Both the position numbers and the translations under genes were made by a program. The notes below the pieces were generated by a model. It was not told where the DNA came from, made no database searches, and was given only the letters and a program-made list of their open reading frames with translations. This document shows positions 1-6,971 of a stretch of 18,249 bases of DNA, piece after piece (the first letter of the stretch is position 1; every line of letters starts with the position of its first letter). Origin of the DNA: DATLGB01 sp038318085. GTDB taxonomy: Bacteria > Actinomycetota > Thermoleophilia > Solirubrobacterales > Solirubrobacteraceae. The stretch is from the NCBI GenBank assembly GCA_038318085.1, contig JBBQBV010000068.1:1-18249 (forward strand). Direction: 5' to 3'.

Positions 1-838
1 CGCCGGTGCGCGGATCGGCGCCGATCAGCGGCCGCACGAGAAAGTCGCCCGCCACGTACTCGGGCTTGTTGGACTCGACGACGAGGCCGATGAGGACGCC
101 GCCCGAGCGCTCGAGCAGGCGCTGCCCGTCGTCGTCCAGGCTCGCGGCGACCTCCTGCAGCCGCTCGTAGGCCGGCCGGCCGGCCAGCTCGAGGATGACG
201 TTGCCCTCCGCCGCCGTGATCGTCAGCTCGGGCCCGAGCGGCGCCGCCCCTTGCGAGACGCACGGCACGACGTCGACGCCGTCGAAGCGCACCCCGACGG
301 CGCCGCCGCGCACGACGTGGCCGTCCATGAACAGCGCCGTGGACCCGTCGTCGAGCCCGGCGCTGGCCAGACCGCCGAGCACCGGAACGCCGGGCACGCG
401 CGGCGCCAGCGCGTGCAGGACGGCGTCGGCCGGGAAGGTGAGCGGGTCGGCGAGCAGGATCGCGCCCCCGGCGCCGGCGAGGTCCGGCACGCCGGTGACG
501 GTTCGCCCGTCGGCCTCGTCGACGGCGGCGTGGAAGGCCGTGGCGGTGCCCGCCCCGAGCGACGCCGCCCAGACGCTGACGCCGTTGCCGTGCTCGATCT
601 CGCGCCCGTCGCCGAGCACCCCCTGAGCTCCGCAGCCGACGAGCTGGGACGGCCGCAGCCCGTCCTCGACGGCGGAGAGCGTGGACTCGGCGTCGGCCAG
701 GTACTCGCCCGAGGCGAAGACGACGCAGATGTCGCAGACGGCGCCTGCGAGCCGGTCGAGCGCCGCGGCCGCGGCCTGCTCGGCGCCGGTCCCGGGGTCC
801 GGCGCGCTGGAGAGGCCGGTCCCGATGCGGACGGGCAT
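1..838 (-). CDS. FIST-domain signal-transduction protein (3' end cut by window edge)
   Basis: Read on the minus strand from ATG 838, this frame stays open for 279 codons and leaves the window, so the C-terminus is missing. The product begins MPVRIGTGLSSAPDPG. It matches the FIST_N pattern: a strand ending VVFASGEYL (about residues 39-47), then LVGCGAQGVLGDGREIE (about 66-82), VPVLGGLASAG (about 149-159) and GGAVGVRFDG. A FIST_C domain appears to begin near residue 205 (ELTITAAEGNVILELAGRPAYERLQE). FIST proteins are thought to bind small ligands, perhaps amino acids, and often feed signalling proteins; no kinase or cyclase domain is visible here. An in-frame TAG at 848-850 excludes a longer start. 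The gene is divergent from miaA with only 20 bp between start codons. The family is clear; the ligand and partner are unknown. Confidence 0.88.
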   Translation of the reverse strand, partial: MPVRIGTGLSSAPDPGTGAEQAAAAALDRLAGAVCDICVVFASGEYLADAESTLSAVEDGLRPSQLVGCGAQGVLGDGREIEHGNGVSVWAASLGAGTATAFHAAVDEADGRTVTGVPDLAGAGGAILLADPLTFPADAVLHALAPRVPGVPVLGGLASAGLDDGSTALFMDGHVVRGGAVGVRFDGVDVVPCVSQGAAPLGPELTITAAEGNVILELAGRPAYERLQEVAASLDDDGQRLLERSGGVLIGLVVESNKPEYVAGDFLVRPLIGADPRTG

Positions 839-844
839 GCTGTG

Positions 845-850
845 AGACTA
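845..850 (-). promoter_or_regulatory. Predicted leaderless -10 element (TAGTCT) of the FIST gene
   Basis: On the minus strand TAGTCT fits the actinobacterial TANNNT -10 pattern. Six nucleotides separate it from the ATG at 838, which would put the transcription start on or next to the A of ATG. No Shine-Dalgarno sequence precedes the ATG, and no clear -35 is visible. The same TA dinucleotide (849-850) opens TACCCA on the plus strand, 4 nt before the miaA ATG; this lacks the final T and is a poor match. Confidence 0.4.
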
Positions 851-858
851 CCCATCAG

Positions 859-1767
859 ATGCCCGCGCTTCCCATCGTCGCGATCTTCGGGCCGACGGGG
901 GTCGGCAAGACGGCGGTCGCCATCGCGCTGGCCGAGCGTCTGCGCGACGAGGGGGAGGACCCCGTCGCCGTGGCGGCCGACGCGCTGCAGCTCTACGCCG
1001 GGCTGGGAATCGTTACGGGCGCGGCGACGGCCGCCGAGCGCGAGCGCCTCGAGCACCGCCTCGTCGGGATCGTCCCGGCTGGCGCGACGTTCAGCGCGGG
1101 CCGCTACGCCCGGCTCGCGCACGCGGAGATCGACGGGCTGATCGAGCGGGGCCGGCGGCCGATCGTCGTCGGCGGCACCGGCCTGTACCTGCGCGCCGCG
1201 CTGGCCGACCTCGACCTGCGCCCGCCCCCCGACCCGGACGCCCGCGAGGGCTGGACGGCCGCGCTCGCCGCCCACGGGCCGGCGGCGCTGCACGCGCGGC
1301 TCGCCACCCGAGCCACCGAGGTCGCGGCGCGGATCGCGCCGACCGACGGGCACCGGCTGATCCGCGCGCACGAGCTGCTCGACGCCGGCCACGAGCCGGC
1401 GCAGCGCGCCCAGGCAAGCCAGCTCTGGACCGCGGCCACCCGCGTACCCACCGTCCTCGCCGCCCTGACCATGGACCGCGAGGCGCTCTACAAGCGCATC
1501 GACGCGCGCGTAGATGCGATGGTTGCGGCCGGGGCGCGCGAGGAGGTCGTCGCCGCCGCCGCGGCGGGCGCATCTGCGACGGCTCGCGCCGCGCTGGGCT
1601 TCGAGCAGCTGCTCGGCGGCGACGTGGACGCGATGAAGCGCGCCACCCGCCGCTACGCGCGCCGGCAGCTGACCTGGCTGCGCAAGCTGCCGAACGTCGT
1701 GCGCGTCGACGTCACGGCTCGTGAGCCGGCCGCCGTCGCCGAGGCGATCCGGGCGGCGCTGCCATGA
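859..1767 (+). CDS. miaA: tRNA dimethylallyltransferase MiaA
   Basis: MiaA transfers a dimethylallyl group from DMAPP to N6 of A37 in tRNAs that read codons starting with U. The 302-residue product has the usual length. A P-loop GPTGVGKT lies at residues 11-18. It is followed by DALQLYAGLGIVTGAAT (the DSMQVY-like substrate loop), GGTGLYLRAAL, LGFEQL and a C-terminal RRYARRQLTWLRK close to the family's tRNA-binding YAKRQ-W-R signature. ATG 859 is chosen because the first beta strand (PIVAIFGPTG) follows at once. There is no Shine-Dalgarno sequence. dapF begins 10 nt after the stop, so the two genes are probably one transcript; a miaA-dapF order is also common in other actinobacteria. Confidence 0.96.
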   Translation: MPALPIVAIFGPTGVGKTAVAIALAERLRDEGEDPVAVAADALQLYAGLGIVTGAATAAERERLEHRLVGIVPAGATFSAGRYARLAHAEIDGLIERGRRPIVVGGTGLYLRAALADLDLRPPPDPDAREGWTAALAAHGPAALHARLATRATEVAARIAPTDGHRLIRAHELLDAGHEPAQRAQASQLWTAATRVPTVLAALTMDREALYKRIDARVDAMVAAGAREEVVAAAAAGASATARAALGFEQLLGGDVDAMKRATRRYARRQLTWLRKLPNVVRVDVTAREPAAVAEAIRAALP

Positions 1768-1777
1768 TCCGCGCGCG

Positions 1778-2584
1778 ATGCGCTTCGAGAAGTGGCAGGC
1801 CCTGGGCAACGACTACCTGATCGTCGAACGCGATCACGTGCCGTTCCGTTTGACGCCGGCGCGCGTCCAGCGCTTGTGCGACCCGCACTTCGGGCCCGGC
1901 GGCGACGGCGTCCTCGAGCTCTCGCCGCCCACCCAGGCCGGGTTCGTGGCGACGCTGCGGATCTTCAACCCGGACGGGTCGGAGGCCGAGCTTTCGGGCA
2001 ACGGCGCCCGCGAGGCGACCCTGTACCTGCGACGCAGCGGCTGGACGGACGCGGACACGTTCTCGATCGAGACCGCGGCGGGGGAGATCCGCCCGACGAT
2101 CACGGGCGCGACGACCTGCCGGGTCGACATGGGTCGCGCGGCGCTGATCGAGACCGGCACGATCGGCGCCTTTCACTTTCAGTCGGTGACCATCGGCAAC
2201 CCGCAGTGCGCCATCAGGATCGAGGAGCCGGCGGCGCTCGAAGCCCTCGACCTCCCGGCCATCGGCCCGGCGATCGAGCACGACCCGCGCTTTCCCAACC
2301 GCACGAGCGTGTCCTTCTGGACGGAGCTCGCGCCCACGCGCATCCGGGCGCGGATCTTCGAGCGCGGGGTGGGGGAGACGCTGTCCTCGGGCACCGGGGC
2401 GTCGGGCGCCGCAATCGCCCACGTGATCCGGGGCGGCGACTCGCCGGTCACCGTCGAGCTCGACGGCGGCGAGCTCGAGGTCGAGGTCGGGGAGAACCTC
2501 CACGTCGACCTCACGGGCTGGGCCGAGCCGGTCTACGCCGGCGAGCTCAGCCCCGAGCTGCTCGCGGATCTCCAGGCGCGGTAG
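1778..2584 (+). CDS. dapF: Diaminopimelate epimerase-like protein with both catalytic Cys replaced by Ser
   Basis: The 268-residue product has the DapF fold signatures: MRFEKWQALGNDYLIVE, NPDGSEAELSGNGAR, IGNPQCAI, and FERGVGETLSSGTGASGAA. DapF converts L,L- to meso-diaminopimelate, the last step before stem-peptide assembly. In characterised enzymes two cysteines (Cys73 and Cys217 in Haemophilus influenzae) act as acid and base in CGNG and CGTG. Here both are serine: Ser73 (TCG, 1994-1996) and Ser204 (TCG, 2387-2389). The family NPHC is NPQC (Gln143), and the usual Asn of RVNV is Ser177, while Glu195-Arg196 are kept. The start at ATG 1778 follows miaA by 10 nt; an ATG at 1764 is out of frame. 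Context (dapD next, dapE/dapC opposite) argues for a role in DAP synthesis, but catalysis by this variant is unproven. Confidence 0.85.
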   Translation: MRFEKWQALGNDYLIVERDHVPFRLTPARVQRLCDPHFGPGGDGVLELSPPTQAGFVATLRIFNPDGSEAELSGNGAREATLYLRRSGWTDADTFSIETAAGEIRPTITGATTCRVDMGRAALIETGTIGAFHFQSVTIGNPQCAIRIEEPAALEALDLPAIGPAIEHDPRFPNRTSVSFWTELAPTRIRARIFERGVGETLSSGTGASGAAIAHVIRGGDSPVTVELDGGELEVEVGENLHVDLTGWAEPVYAGELSPELLADLQAR

Positions 2585-2587
2585 CCT
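2582..2587 (+). promoter_or_regulatory. Predicted -10 element (TAGCCT) before dapD, overlapping the dapF stop
   Basis: TAGCCT fits TANNNT and lies 9 nt before the dapD ATG at 2597. Its first three bases are the TAG stop codon of dapF. There is no Shine-Dalgarno sequence in the 12-nt gap. It would give dapD a near-leaderless transcript in addition to read-through from miaA-dapF. No convincing -35 is seen. Confidence 0.35.
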
Positions 2588-2596
2588 GGCGCCGCG

Positions 2597-3499
2597 ATGA
2601 GCAGCGCTGCGGCCCACGGCCTCGCGACCTACGCCGGCGATCGCATCCTCGACGTCTGGTACCCGCGGCCGGCCCTGGGGAGCGACCCCCTCTCCGTGGA
2701 GGGCCTCGCGGAGCGCGATCCCGATCTCGTCCGCGGCGTTCAGCAACGACCGCTGACCGCCGTGATCGAGCTCGGCGCCGCGCCGGCCGACGTGGCGGAC
2801 GCCTACCTGCGCCTGCACCTGCTCTCCCACACGCTCGTCAGGCCGCACGAGGTCAACCTGGACGGCATCTTCGCCGTGCTGCCCAACAACGCCTGGACGG
2901 CGCGCGGACCGGTCGAGCCGGCCGCTCTCGAAGCCGCCCGCCTGGCCGCCTCGGGGCCGCTGGGGGTGCACGGCCTGGACAAGTTCCCGCGCCTGACCGA
3001 CTACGTCGTCCCCACCGGCGTGCGCATCGCCGACGCCTCCCGGGTCCGCCTCGGCGCGTACCTCGCGCCGGGGACGACCGTGATGCACGAGGGCTTCGTG
3101 AACTTCAACGCCGGCACCCTCGGAAGCTCGATGGTCGAGGGCCGGATCAGCGCGGGCGTCGTCGTGGGCGACGGTTCCGACGTTGGCGGCGGCGCGTCGA
3201 TCATGGGCACGCTGTCGGGTGGGGGCAAGGAGGTCGTCCGGATCGGCGCGGGCTGCCTGATCGGCGCCAACGCCGGCGTCGGGATCTCGCTGGGGGACGG
3301 CTGCGTCGTCGAGGCCGGCTGCTACGTGACTGCCGGTGCGCGCATCACGCTGCCGGACGGCGAGATCGTCAAGGCCCGCGAGCTCTCCGGCCGCGACGGC
3401 CTGTTGCTCCGGCGCAACTCGGTCTCGGGCGCGCTTGAGGCCTTGGCGCGCCGCGGATCGTGGGGCGGGCTCAACGCCACCCTGCACGCCAACGACTGA
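2597..3499 (+). CDS. dapD: Tetrahydrodipicolinate N-succinyltransferase DapD
   Basis: DapD uses succinyl-CoA to acylate tetrahydrodipicolinate in the succinylase branch of lysine/meso-DAP synthesis. The 300-residue product is the actinobacterial type: an N-terminal alpha/beta domain (residues 1-about 125), then GLDKFPRLTDYVVPTGVRIAD leading into a left-handed beta-helix. The helix contains EGFVNFNAGTLGSSMVEGRIS; Glu181 corresponds to the catalytic Glu of the Mycobacterium DapD. Hexapeptide-type turns such as VVVGDGSDVGGGASIMG and LIGANAGVGISLGDGCVVEAG follow. The start at ATG 2597 sits 12 nt after the dapF stop. The gene faces dapC/dapE, which act at the next two steps, across an 86-bp gap (3500-3585) in which I see no strong terminator. 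Confidence 0.95.
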   Translation: MSSAAAHGLATYAGDRILDVWYPRPALGSDPLSVEGLAERDPDLVRGVQQRPLTAVIELGAAPADVADAYLRLHLLSHTLVRPHEVNLDGIFAVLPNNAWTARGPVEPAALEAARLAASGPLGVHGLDKFPRLTDYVVPTGVRIADASRVRLGAYLAPGTTVMHEGFVNFNAGTLGSSMVEGRISAGVVVGDGSDVGGGASIMGTLSGGGKEVVRIGAGCLIGANAGVGISLGDGCVVEAGCYVTAGARITLPDGEIVKARELSGRDGLLLRRNSVSGALEALARRGSWGGLNATLHAND

Positions 3500-3585
3500 C
3501 GTCGTGACGGGACGGTCCGCCCTGACCACGATCGCCTGGACACTTCGAGCATGCCCGAGCGGCCGGAAGGACCACCTCACGGCGT

Positions 3586-4701
3586 TCACGACCGCATGAC
3601 GGCCGCCGCGCGCCCGCACACCGCCAGCGGCGGGACGAGCGCGAGTCGCGTGTAGCCCCGCCCGGCCTCGCCGAAGAACCACCCCGGGGCGAGCAGGATG
3701 CCGCGCTCGATCAGCCGCTCGCCGACGCCGTCGGGGTCGGCCAGCCAGAGGAACATCGTTGCGTCGCCGCCGACGTGATGCAGGCCCGCCGCCTCGGCCG
3801 CCGGGAGCAGCACGTCGCGCTTGGCGCGGTAGAGGTCGCGCATGGCCCCGACGTGGGACTCGTCGTCCCAGGCTGCGATCGAGGCGCGCTGGACGAACTC
3901 CTGGGGCACCGTCCCCGTGTTGGGCCGGAATCGGCGCAGGGCGGCGATCACGGCGGGGTCGCCCGCCGCGAAGCCCGAGCGGTAGCCCGGCATCGCCGAG
4001 CGCTTGGACAGCGTGTTGAGCGCGAGCACGTTCGTGCGGTCGGCGACCTGCAGGATCGACGCCGGCGGATCGGCTCCGAAGTAGATCTCGCTGTAGGCCT
4101 CGTCGGAGCAGACCAGGAAGTCGTGCTCGCGCGCCAGCGCCGCGGCGCGCTCGAACAGCCGCAGCGGCGCGACCGCGGCCGTTGGGTTGTTCGGGTAGTT
4201 GAGCCACAGCAGCCCGACGCGCTCCCACGTCTGCGCGGGAACGCTTTCGAGGTCGGGCAGGAAGCCGCGCTCGGCCGACAGCGGCAGCTCGAGCACGTCG
4301 CGGCCGGCGAACCGCGCGCCCCGCTCGGGCACCGGATAGCCGGGCGCGGGGATCGCGACCAGCTCCCCGCCGACGACCGAGGCCATCGCGAAGATCGCCT
4401 CCTTGGTGCCGAGGGTCGGGATCACCTCCGTCGCGGGGTCCACGCGCACGCCGAAGCGCCGCTCACACCAGCCCGCGATCGACTCGCGCAGCGCGGGCAC
4501 GCCGTCGGTGGCCGGATAGGGCGCCATCGGCTCGACGGACGCGCCCAGCGCCGCGCGGATGAAGGCCGGCGTCTGCTCGCGCGGCTCGCCCGCCCCGAAG
4601 TCGAGCACGTCGATCCCGGCGGCCACCAGCCGCTGCTTCGTGGCCCGCAGCCGGGCGAAGGGGTAGTCCTGCATCCCCGCGAGCACCGGAGAGAGCCTCA
4701 T
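3586..4701 (-). CDS. dapC: Succinyldiaminopimelate aminotransferase DapC
   Basis: This is a 371-residue fold-type I, PLP-dependent aminotransferase (class I/II). It begins MRLSPVLAGMQDYPFARL. Visible signatures are FGAGEPREQTP (34-44), YPATDGVPALRESI (62-75), NYPNNPT (168-174), the PLP-contacting SDEAY (199-203) and the lysine loop NTLSKRSAMPGYRSG with Lys233. These fit the actinobacterial DapC, which makes N-succinyl-L,L-DAP from the keto intermediate using glutamate. The assignment to DapC rather than another aminotransferase rests on its neighbours: the ATG overlaps the dapE stop as ATGA (4698-4701), so translation is probably coupled, and dapD lies convergently alongside. Confidence 0.9.
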   Translation of the reverse strand: MRLSPVLAGMQDYPFARLRATKQRLVAAGIDVLDFGAGEPREQTPAFIRAALGASVEPMAPYPATDGVPALRESIAGWCERRFGVRVDPATEVIPTLGTKEAIFAMASVVGGELVAIPAPGYPVPERGARFAGRDVLELPLSAERGFLPDLESVPAQTWERVGLLWLNYPNNPTAAVAPLRLFERAAALAREHDFLVCSDEAYSEIYFGADPPASILQVADRTNVLALNTLSKRSAMPGYRSGFAAGDPAVIAALRRFRPNTGTVPQEFVQRASIAAWDDESHVGAMRDLYRAKRDVLLPAAEAAGLHHVGGDATMFLWLADPDGVGERLIERGILLAPGWFFGEAGRGYTRLALVPPLAVCGRAAAVMRS

Positions 4702-5795
4702 ATGGTCCCGCTCGCCTCGCCACCGCGGCGGGCTTCGCCCGCGCTCCAGGCCTCCAGCACGCGGTAGGCGCGCACGAGGCTGGCGATCTCGATCGACTCG
4801 TCCCGGCGGTGCGCCTGCGCCGGCGAGCCGGGACCGAAGTTCACCGCGGGGATCCCCGCGGCGGCGAGCTCGGCGACGGGCGTCCAGGCCTGCTTGGGCT
4901 CGACGGCCAGCCCGCCAACCTCCACCAGCCGCCGGACCGCCCGGTGCGAGGCCGCGACAGCGCCGCTGGGCGCATGCCCGATGATCTCGACCTCTCCGTG
5001 GCCGGCGACCAGCTCGAGCAGGCGCGCCTCCGCCGCCGCCGGCGTGCGCCCCGGCGCGTAGCGGAAGTTCAGCCACGCCTCGACGGCGTCGGGGATGACG
5101 TTGGCCGCCACGCCCCCCGCGATCCGCGTCACCGACGCGACCTCGACGAACTCGAGCCCGTCGAAGACGACCGGGTTGGCGGGCTGCGCGGAGAGCGCGC
5201 AGATTCCGGCGGCGGCGCGTTCGATCGCGTTGTCGGCCAGCCACGGTCGCGCGGAGTGCCCGCTGCGCCCGTGAAACGTCCAGCGCGCGTTGACGTTGCC
5301 CAGGCAGCCTGCCTGCAGCGCGCAGTCCGTGGGCTCCATGACGATCGCGACCTCGTGCTCGAGCAGGGCGGGCCGGCGGGCCAGCAGGGGCGTCAGCGCG
5401 GTGTCGTCGAACGGCAGCTCCTCCCGCGGGAAGAACAGCGCCGCGACCGGCGCACGCGAGAGCACGAGCTCCATGGCTACGGCGAGGCCGCCCTTCATGT
5501 CCGAGCTGCCGAGGCCGTGCACGCGCTCGCGGTCGCGCGAGCCGGGGAGGTTGCCCTGCGCGGGCACCGTGTCGAGGTGGCCGGCCAGCAGCGCGGCGGG
5601 CCGGGTGCCGGCGGGCCGGGCCAGCAGCGAGTCGTCGCCGAGCTCGAGCACGTCGGCGCCGCCGGCGCGCAGGACCGCGGCCACGTGTTCGCAGGCCGGG
5701 CCCTCGGCGCGGGACTCCGACGGGAGGTCGACGAGCTCGAGCGTCCGAGCGGCGAGGCGCTCGGCGAGCACGGCGTCCTCGGGCGCGGGCGGCAT
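4698..5795 (-). CDS. dapE: Succinyl-diaminopimelate desuccinylase DapE (M20 metallopeptidase)
   Basis: DapE hydrolyses N-succinyl-L,L-DAP to L,L-DAP and succinate. The 365-residue protein has the full M20 two-zinc set: AGHLDTVP (His73, Asp75), GSSDMKGG (Asp99), PREEL (Glu125 general base, Glu126 ligand), MEPTD (Glu154) and AHRRDE (His329). A dimerisation-type insert lies in the middle (about residues 165-285). The ATG at 5795 is supported by a TAGCCT -10-like element 8 nt upstream and the absence of any Shine-Dalgarno sequence. It heads a two-gene operon with dapC and is divergent from the DUF429 gene, with 26 bp between starts. Confidence 0.93.
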   Translation of the reverse strand: MPPAPEDAVLAERLAARTLELVDLPSESRAEGPACEHVAAVLRAGGADVLELGDDSLLARPAGTRPAALLAGHLDTVPAQGNLPGSRDRERVHGLGSSDMKGGLAVAMELVLSRAPVAALFFPREELPFDDTALTPLLARRPALLEHEVAIVMEPTDCALQAGCLGNVNARWTFHGRSGHSARPWLADNAIERAAAGICALSAQPANPVVFDGLEFVEVASVTRIAGGVAANVIPDAVEAWLNFRYAPGRTPAAAEARLLELVAGHGEVEIIGHAPSGAVAASHRAVRRLVEVGGLAVEPKQAWTPVAELAAAGIPAVNFGPGSPAQAHRRDESIEIASLVRAYRVLEAWSAGEARRGGEASGTI

Positions 5796-5803
5796 GGCGG
5801 CGG

Positions 5804-5813
5804 AGGCTACCCT
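5804..5813. promoter_or_regulatory. Predicted bidirectional core promoter with shared TA (dapE / DUF429 gene)
   Basis: The decamer AGGCTACCCT has the form A-NNN-TA-NNN-T. On the minus strand it reads TAGCCT, and 8 nt separate it from the dapE ATG (5795). On the plus strand it reads TACCCT, and 8 nt separate it from the DUF429 TTG (5822). Both hexamers fit the actinobacterial TANNNT -10 pattern and use the same central TA (5808-5809). The exact 8/8 symmetry supports both start assignments, including the TTG. No -35 is recognisable in either direction. Confidence 0.5.
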
Positions 5814-5821
5814 CCCGCGCC

Positions 5822-6616
5822 TTGCGCTACTGCGGCGTCGACGTCTCAGCCCGCCCGGGCAACCAGCAGCTCGTGACCCTGCACGAGCGGCGCAGCGCCG
5901 ACGGCCTCGAGCTCGTGGCCACGTTCTACGCGCCCGGCGATGTCGGGCAGGTGGCGCGCACGGTCGAGGGCTTCGGCCGCGGGCAGGCGGTCGTCGGGGT
6001 GGACGCGCCGTCGGGCCACCGCCTCGACCTGCTGGCGCCGGGATCGCCCGTGCGCGGCGCGGTCGGCGTGCCCGCGGGGCGCTACGAGCGCATGCGGGTC
6101 TGCGACGCGCTGCTGTTCCGCCGCGGCCTGCCGCTGTATCCCGTCCCTAGCGCGAGCCAGCCGCAGACGACCTGGGAGTCCTGGATCTACGTCGGCTTCG
6201 AGCTGTTCGCGGCCCTGGAGCCCCTCGGGCGTTACGTGCCGTCGGGCCGCGGCTACGAGGGACCGGTGGGGGACGGGGCGCTGGCGCAGGGCCGGCTGTT
6301 CGAGACCTACCCGGACGCCATCTTCTGTTCGCTGCTCGGCCACCGGCCCTCGCCGAAGCGCACCCCCTGGGGGCTGCAGCAGCGGATCGCCGCGCTCAAG
6401 CACGAGGGGGTCGTCGACCAGGACGGCGGGCTCTGGCACCGCACGCTGGACGAGCTCGACGCGTGCGCGGCGGCATATACCGCCTACGCAATGTCCGCAG
6501 GCCGCGGGACGTGGGTCGGGGACACCGAGGAGGGCGTCATCGTCCTCCCGACGGCCGAGCTGCTGCCGCGCTACGACAAGCTCCCGCCGCCTGCGCGCGC
6601 GGCGCTCGTCGGCTAG
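5822..6616 (+). CDS. DUF429 family predicted RNase H-like nuclease
   Basis: The 264-residue product starts at TTG 5822. No in-frame ATG or GTG lies between dapE and this codon, and the first conserved strand (YCGVDVSA) follows at once. Acidic motifs typical of DUF429's RNase H-like fold are present in order: GVDVS (Asp near residue 6), VVGVDAPSG (near residues 58-66), FETYPDAIF, and LDELDACAAAYTAYA towards the C-terminus. The family is predicted to be a nuclease or nucleotide-handling enzyme; no substrate is established and nothing here adds one. Its stop overlaps the stop of the opposite LuxR gene within CTAG (6613-6616). Confidence 0.82.
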   Translation: MRYCGVDVSARPGNQQLVTLHERRSADGLELVATFYAPGDVGQVARTVEGFGRGQAVVGVDAPSGHRLDLLAPGSPVRGAVGVPAGRYERMRVCDALLFRRGLPLYPVPSASQPQTTWESWIYVGFELFAALEPLGRYVPSGRGYEGPVGDGALAQGRLFETYPDAIFCSLLGHRPSPKRTPWGLQQRIAALKHEGVVDQDGGLWHRTLDELDACAAAYTAYAMSAGRGTWVGDTEEGVIVLPTAELLPRYDKLPPPARAALVG

Positions 6617-6936
6617 GCCACGCGGCGCAGCGCCGGCCGCTGGGGCTGAAGCGCGTCGGTGGCCTGGAGGAAGAGCAGGACGGCCTGCACGCGCCGGTGG
6701 ACGCCGTCGTCGCGCAGCGGGAGGTCGAGCTTCGCGTAGATCGAGCCAACGTGCGTCTCGACCGTCTTGGTGGACAGCACGAGCGCCGTCGCGATCGCGG
6801 CGTTCGAGTAGCCCACCGCCATCAGGGACAGCAGCTCGCGCTCGCGCGCGGAGAGGGCGTCGGTCGGGATCATCTCCCACAGGGTCCGCCCCCGCGCCGC
6901 AGGGCGCAACCCGTGTCTTTCCCCCCAGAATGTCAC
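6613..6936 (-). CDS. Small stand-alone LuxR/NarL-type DNA-binding regulator lacking a receiver domain
   Basis: The 107-residue product is little more than a GerE helix-turn-helix: LSARERELLSLMAVGYSNAAIATALVLSTKTVETHVGSIYAKLDLP, followed by DDGVHRRVQAVLLFLQATDAL. This C-terminal helix resembles the effector half of NarL/FixJ response regulators. No receiver domain or ATPase is attached, and none can be read upstream because the opposite strand's regulator begins there. GTG 6936 gives the longest frame. A TTG at 6909 has a better Shine-Dalgarno-like tract (GGGGGGAAAG, minus strand 6926-6917, 7-nt spacing) and would give 98 residues. A weak TACCCG hexamer shares its TA with the promoter of the divergent regulator. 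It may be an autonomous regulator or a trimmed remnant. Confidence 0.78.
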   Translation of the reverse strand: MTFWGERHGLRPAARGRTLWEMIPTDALSARERELLSLMAVGYSNAAIATALVLSTKTVETHVGSIYAKLDLPLRDDGVHRRVQAVLLFLQATDALQPQRPALRRVA

Positions 6937-6948
6937 CGACGCCCCAAC

Positions 6949-6958
6949 CGGGTACCTT
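6949..6958. promoter_or_regulatory. Possible bidirectional core promoter with shared TA (two luxR genes)
   Basis: The central GGTACC palindrome gives TACCTT on the plus strand (6953-6958), 13 nt before ATG 6972. On the minus strand it gives TACCCG (6954-6949), 12 nt before GTG 6936. The plus hexamer fits TANNNT; the minus one lacks the final T. On the minus strand TTGCAT lies 17 nt upstream and could be a -35. This is a weaker copy of the arrangement seen at 5804-5813 and 16552-16561. Confidence 0.3.
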
Positions 6959-6971
6959 TTCTAAAGACGCA

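Noticed and set aside
1764..1766. ATG at the end of miaA as the dapF start
   Set aside because: It is out of frame with the DapF motifs (14 nt before ATG 1778).
1994..2389. Sequencing error as the explanation for the Ser residues in DapF
   Set aside because: Both positions are TCG, each needing more than one base change to become a cysteine codon, and two other pocket positions also differ. Independent errors at all of them are unlikely.
3500..3585. Possible transcription terminator between dapD and dapC
   Set aside because: Only very short complementary pieces were found, such as a 7-bp GTCGTGA/TCACGAC pair about 80 nt apart, with no T-run. This is too weak to call.
1712..4228. Very long minus-strand open frame of 838 codons opposite miaA, dapF and dapD
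   Set aside because: Its translation is arginine/alanine/glycine-rich low complexity with no motif, and it runs opposite three well-recognised genes and out of frame through dapC. It is a by-product of few stop codons in GC-rich DNA.
5940..6929. Upstream in-frame extension of the LAL regulator back to 5940
   Set aside because: This stretch is the out-of-frame shadow of the DUF429 gene and the small luxR gene; homology to LAL regulators begins only after 6972.
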